DNA of 64,000 nt from Streptomyces sp. NRRL F-2580 (lineage in GTDB: Bacteria > Actinomycetota > Actinomycetes > Streptomycetales > Streptomycetaceae). Position numbers and translations under genes: made by a program. Location: contig NZ_JOIR01000007.1 of assembly GCF_000720115.1 (NCBI RefSeq), positions 136,796-200,795 of the forward strand, given 5' to 3'. Position 1 is the first letter of the stretch; each line of letters opens with the position of its first letter. The notes beneath the pieces are model-generated. The model saw only the letters and a list, made by a program, of their open reading frames with translations, was not told where the DNA came from and did not search any database. This document shows, one piece after another, positions 60,871-64,000 of the stretch.

Positions 60871-61095
60871 TCCCGCTCCCGGCCGCTCCCGGTCTCCGGG
60901 GCCCTGCGGGAAAGCACCGCGGGCTCCGGGGAACCTGTGGGCGATTCCCGCCGTTGGAGCAGGGGAAGGCGGGTCTGTCAGCCGTCCCACGGGGCCGCGG
61001 GTGACAATACAGGGGTACATTCCGAAGAACAGTCTTTACTCACAGCAGCATTTACCTACGGGCAGGAGGGACGGGGTGCCTGGCGCCCCGTATGG

Positions 61096-63132
<2,037 letters not shown>

Positions 63133-63151
63133 TCCACCCGGAATGGAAGCC

Positions 63152-63181
63152 GCGCCCCCCAGGTTCTAGCCTGGGGGGCGC
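63152..63181 (+). terminator. Terminator between ftsH and folE
   Basis: GCGCCCCCCAGG pairs perfectly with CCTGGGGGGCGC around TTCTAG, 20 bases after the ftsH stop. It suggests folE has its own promoter, perhaps around 63190-63215. Confidence 0.82.
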
Positions 63182-63244
63182 GGCACTTTCATCTGGTCAT
63201 ACTTGGGTGGCCGCGAGCGCTGTGCACACAGGAACGAGGAAGAA

Positions 63245-63853
63245 ATGACCGACCCAGTGACCCTGACCGGCGACGAGGGCACGATCGGCGAGTTCGACGA
63301 GAAGCGCGCCGAGGCGGCGATTCGCGAGCTCCTGATCGCGGTCGGCGAGGACCCGGAGCGGGAGGGTCTCCTGGAGACCCCGGCGCGCGTGGCGCGGTCG
63401 TACCGGGAGATATTCGCCGGCCTGTACCAGCGGCCCGAAGAGGTCCTGACCACGACGTTCGACATCGGCCACGACGAGATGGTCCTCGTGAAGGACATCG
63501 AGGTCATGTCGAGCTGTGAGCACCACCTGGTGCCCTTCCACGGGGTCGCGCACGTCGGCTACATCCCGTCGACCGACGGCAAGATCACCGGCCTGTCGAA
63601 GCTGGCCCGCCTCGTGGACGTGTTCGCCCGCCGCCCCCAGGTGCAGGAGCGCCTGACCACGCAGATCGCGGACTCCCTGATGGAGATCCTGGAGCCCCGC
63701 GGGGTCATCGTGGTCATCGAGTGCGAGCACATGTGCATGACCATGCGCGGCGTCCGCAAGCCCGGCGCGAAGACCATCACCTCGGCGGTCCGCGGCCAGC
63801 TCCGCGACCCCGCCACCCGCAACGAGGCGATGTCCCTGATCATGGCCCGCTGA
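63245..63853 (+). CDS. folE: GTP cyclohydrolase I
   Basis: 202 residues. Zinc ligands are in [12 protein letters not shown] and [33 protein letters not shown] is the conserved entry helix region and [22 protein letters not shown] completes the family signature. It is the first step of folate synthesis, converting GTP to dihydroneopterin triphosphate. ATG 63245 follows GAGGAAGAA. In S. coelicolor folate genes continue downstream; here an insertion-sequence gene begins 109 bases after the stop. Confidence 0.96.
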   Translation: MTDPVTLTGDEGTIGEFDEKRAEAAIRELLIAVGEDPEREGLLETPARVARSYREIFAGLYQRPEEVLTTTFDIGHDEMVLVKDIEVMSSCEHHLVPFHGVAHVGYIPSTDGKITGLSKLARLVDVFARRPQVQERLTTQIADSLMEILEPRGVIVVIECEHMCMTMRGVRKPGAKTITSAVRGQLRDPATRNEAMSLIMAR

Positions 63854-63962
63854 GCCGGCTGAGCCCGCCGATGCCCGCGGGCCCGCCGTCGCCCGGACGG
63901 GGCCTAGACGAGTAAGTCCGATGTCTTCGGGTGCATAAAGCGAGGGTCTCGTTGGTTCGTTT

Positions 63963-64000
63963 GTGACGACAAACCTGGAGACCCTCGCGACTGCACTGTA
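63963..64000 (+). CDS. 5' end of a probable IS982-family transposase (cut by the window)
   Basis: A GTG start gives TTNLETLATAL before the window ends; this N-terminus matches my memory of Streptomyces IS982-type transposases. Before it, GCGAGGGTCTC (63940-63950) is complementary to GAGACCCTCGC inside the gene start (63979-63989), a hairpin that could mask the start codon. The terminal repeat of the element cannot be located. Confidence 0.5.
   Translation, partial: MTTNLETLATAL

Overview
The window is a chromosomal segment of a Streptomyces or very close relative. The evidence is the very high GC, GTG and TTG starts, BldG, TipA and BldB/WhiJ-type developmental regulators, a lysine-tailed single-chain topoisomerase I, and gene order that I recognise from the S. 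coelicolor SCO3540-3560 and SCO3403-3424 neighbourhoods. These assignments come from reading the sequence and from memory of the families; no database search was run.

Left block (1-28.7 kb). A deacetylase-like lipoprotein, a ParA/CooC-type ATPase and a degenerate Fic-like protein precede an interval that probably encodes 6S RNA. Then come a HAD phosphatase, a clear 6C RNA and two DnaA boxes, followed by a compact Tad/Flp-type operon (Ssd/CpaE, TadA, TadB, TadC, small pilin-like DUF4244, TadE, TadE-like; most genes overlap by 4 bases or slightly more) and a convergent MrfA-like DEAH helicase. This is the actinobacterial 'helicase/secretion neighbourhood'. Next are bldG with its anti-sigma partner, the K+-independent proton-pumping pyrophosphatase, a lipoprotein, a methyltransferase, topA, a membrane-domain/thymidylate-kinase fusion, DNA polymerase III delta-prime and a secreted tripeptidyl-aminopeptidase-like lipoprotein.

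Junction (28.7-33 kb). A decayed DHA2-type efflux gene, a tRNA-Thr(CGT) with strong terminators, two small genes of lower GC and an apparently intact IS630-family element mark a break between the two conserved blocks.

Middle block (33-46.7 kb). A pair of membrane-anchored proteins (DUF and beta-propeller), a serine hydrolase, a GNAT enzyme, an ECF sigma factor with a membrane partner, a family-A polymerase-like protein and a DUF2786 protein come first. They are followed by a BldB/WhiJ-type cluster: a DUF397 protein, an RsbW-like ATPase and an XRE/DUF5753 regulator. Two promoters in that cluster carry an identical 21-bp box, with a TGCACGTGCA palindrome, directly against the -35 element. I consider this the most interesting signal in the window.

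Right block (46.7-64 kb). It holds a class B PBP2, a DinB protein, a PadR regulator with an ABC exporter pair and twin operator-like repeats, tipA with its own operator and internal TipAS start, DedA, a ThrE-type exporter, ppa, a PBP4-type carboxypeptidase, a zinc-dependent protease, tilS, hpt, ftsH and folE. Directly downstream of folE the window ends in the first codons of what looks like an IS982-type transposase, where folate-pathway genes would normally be expected.
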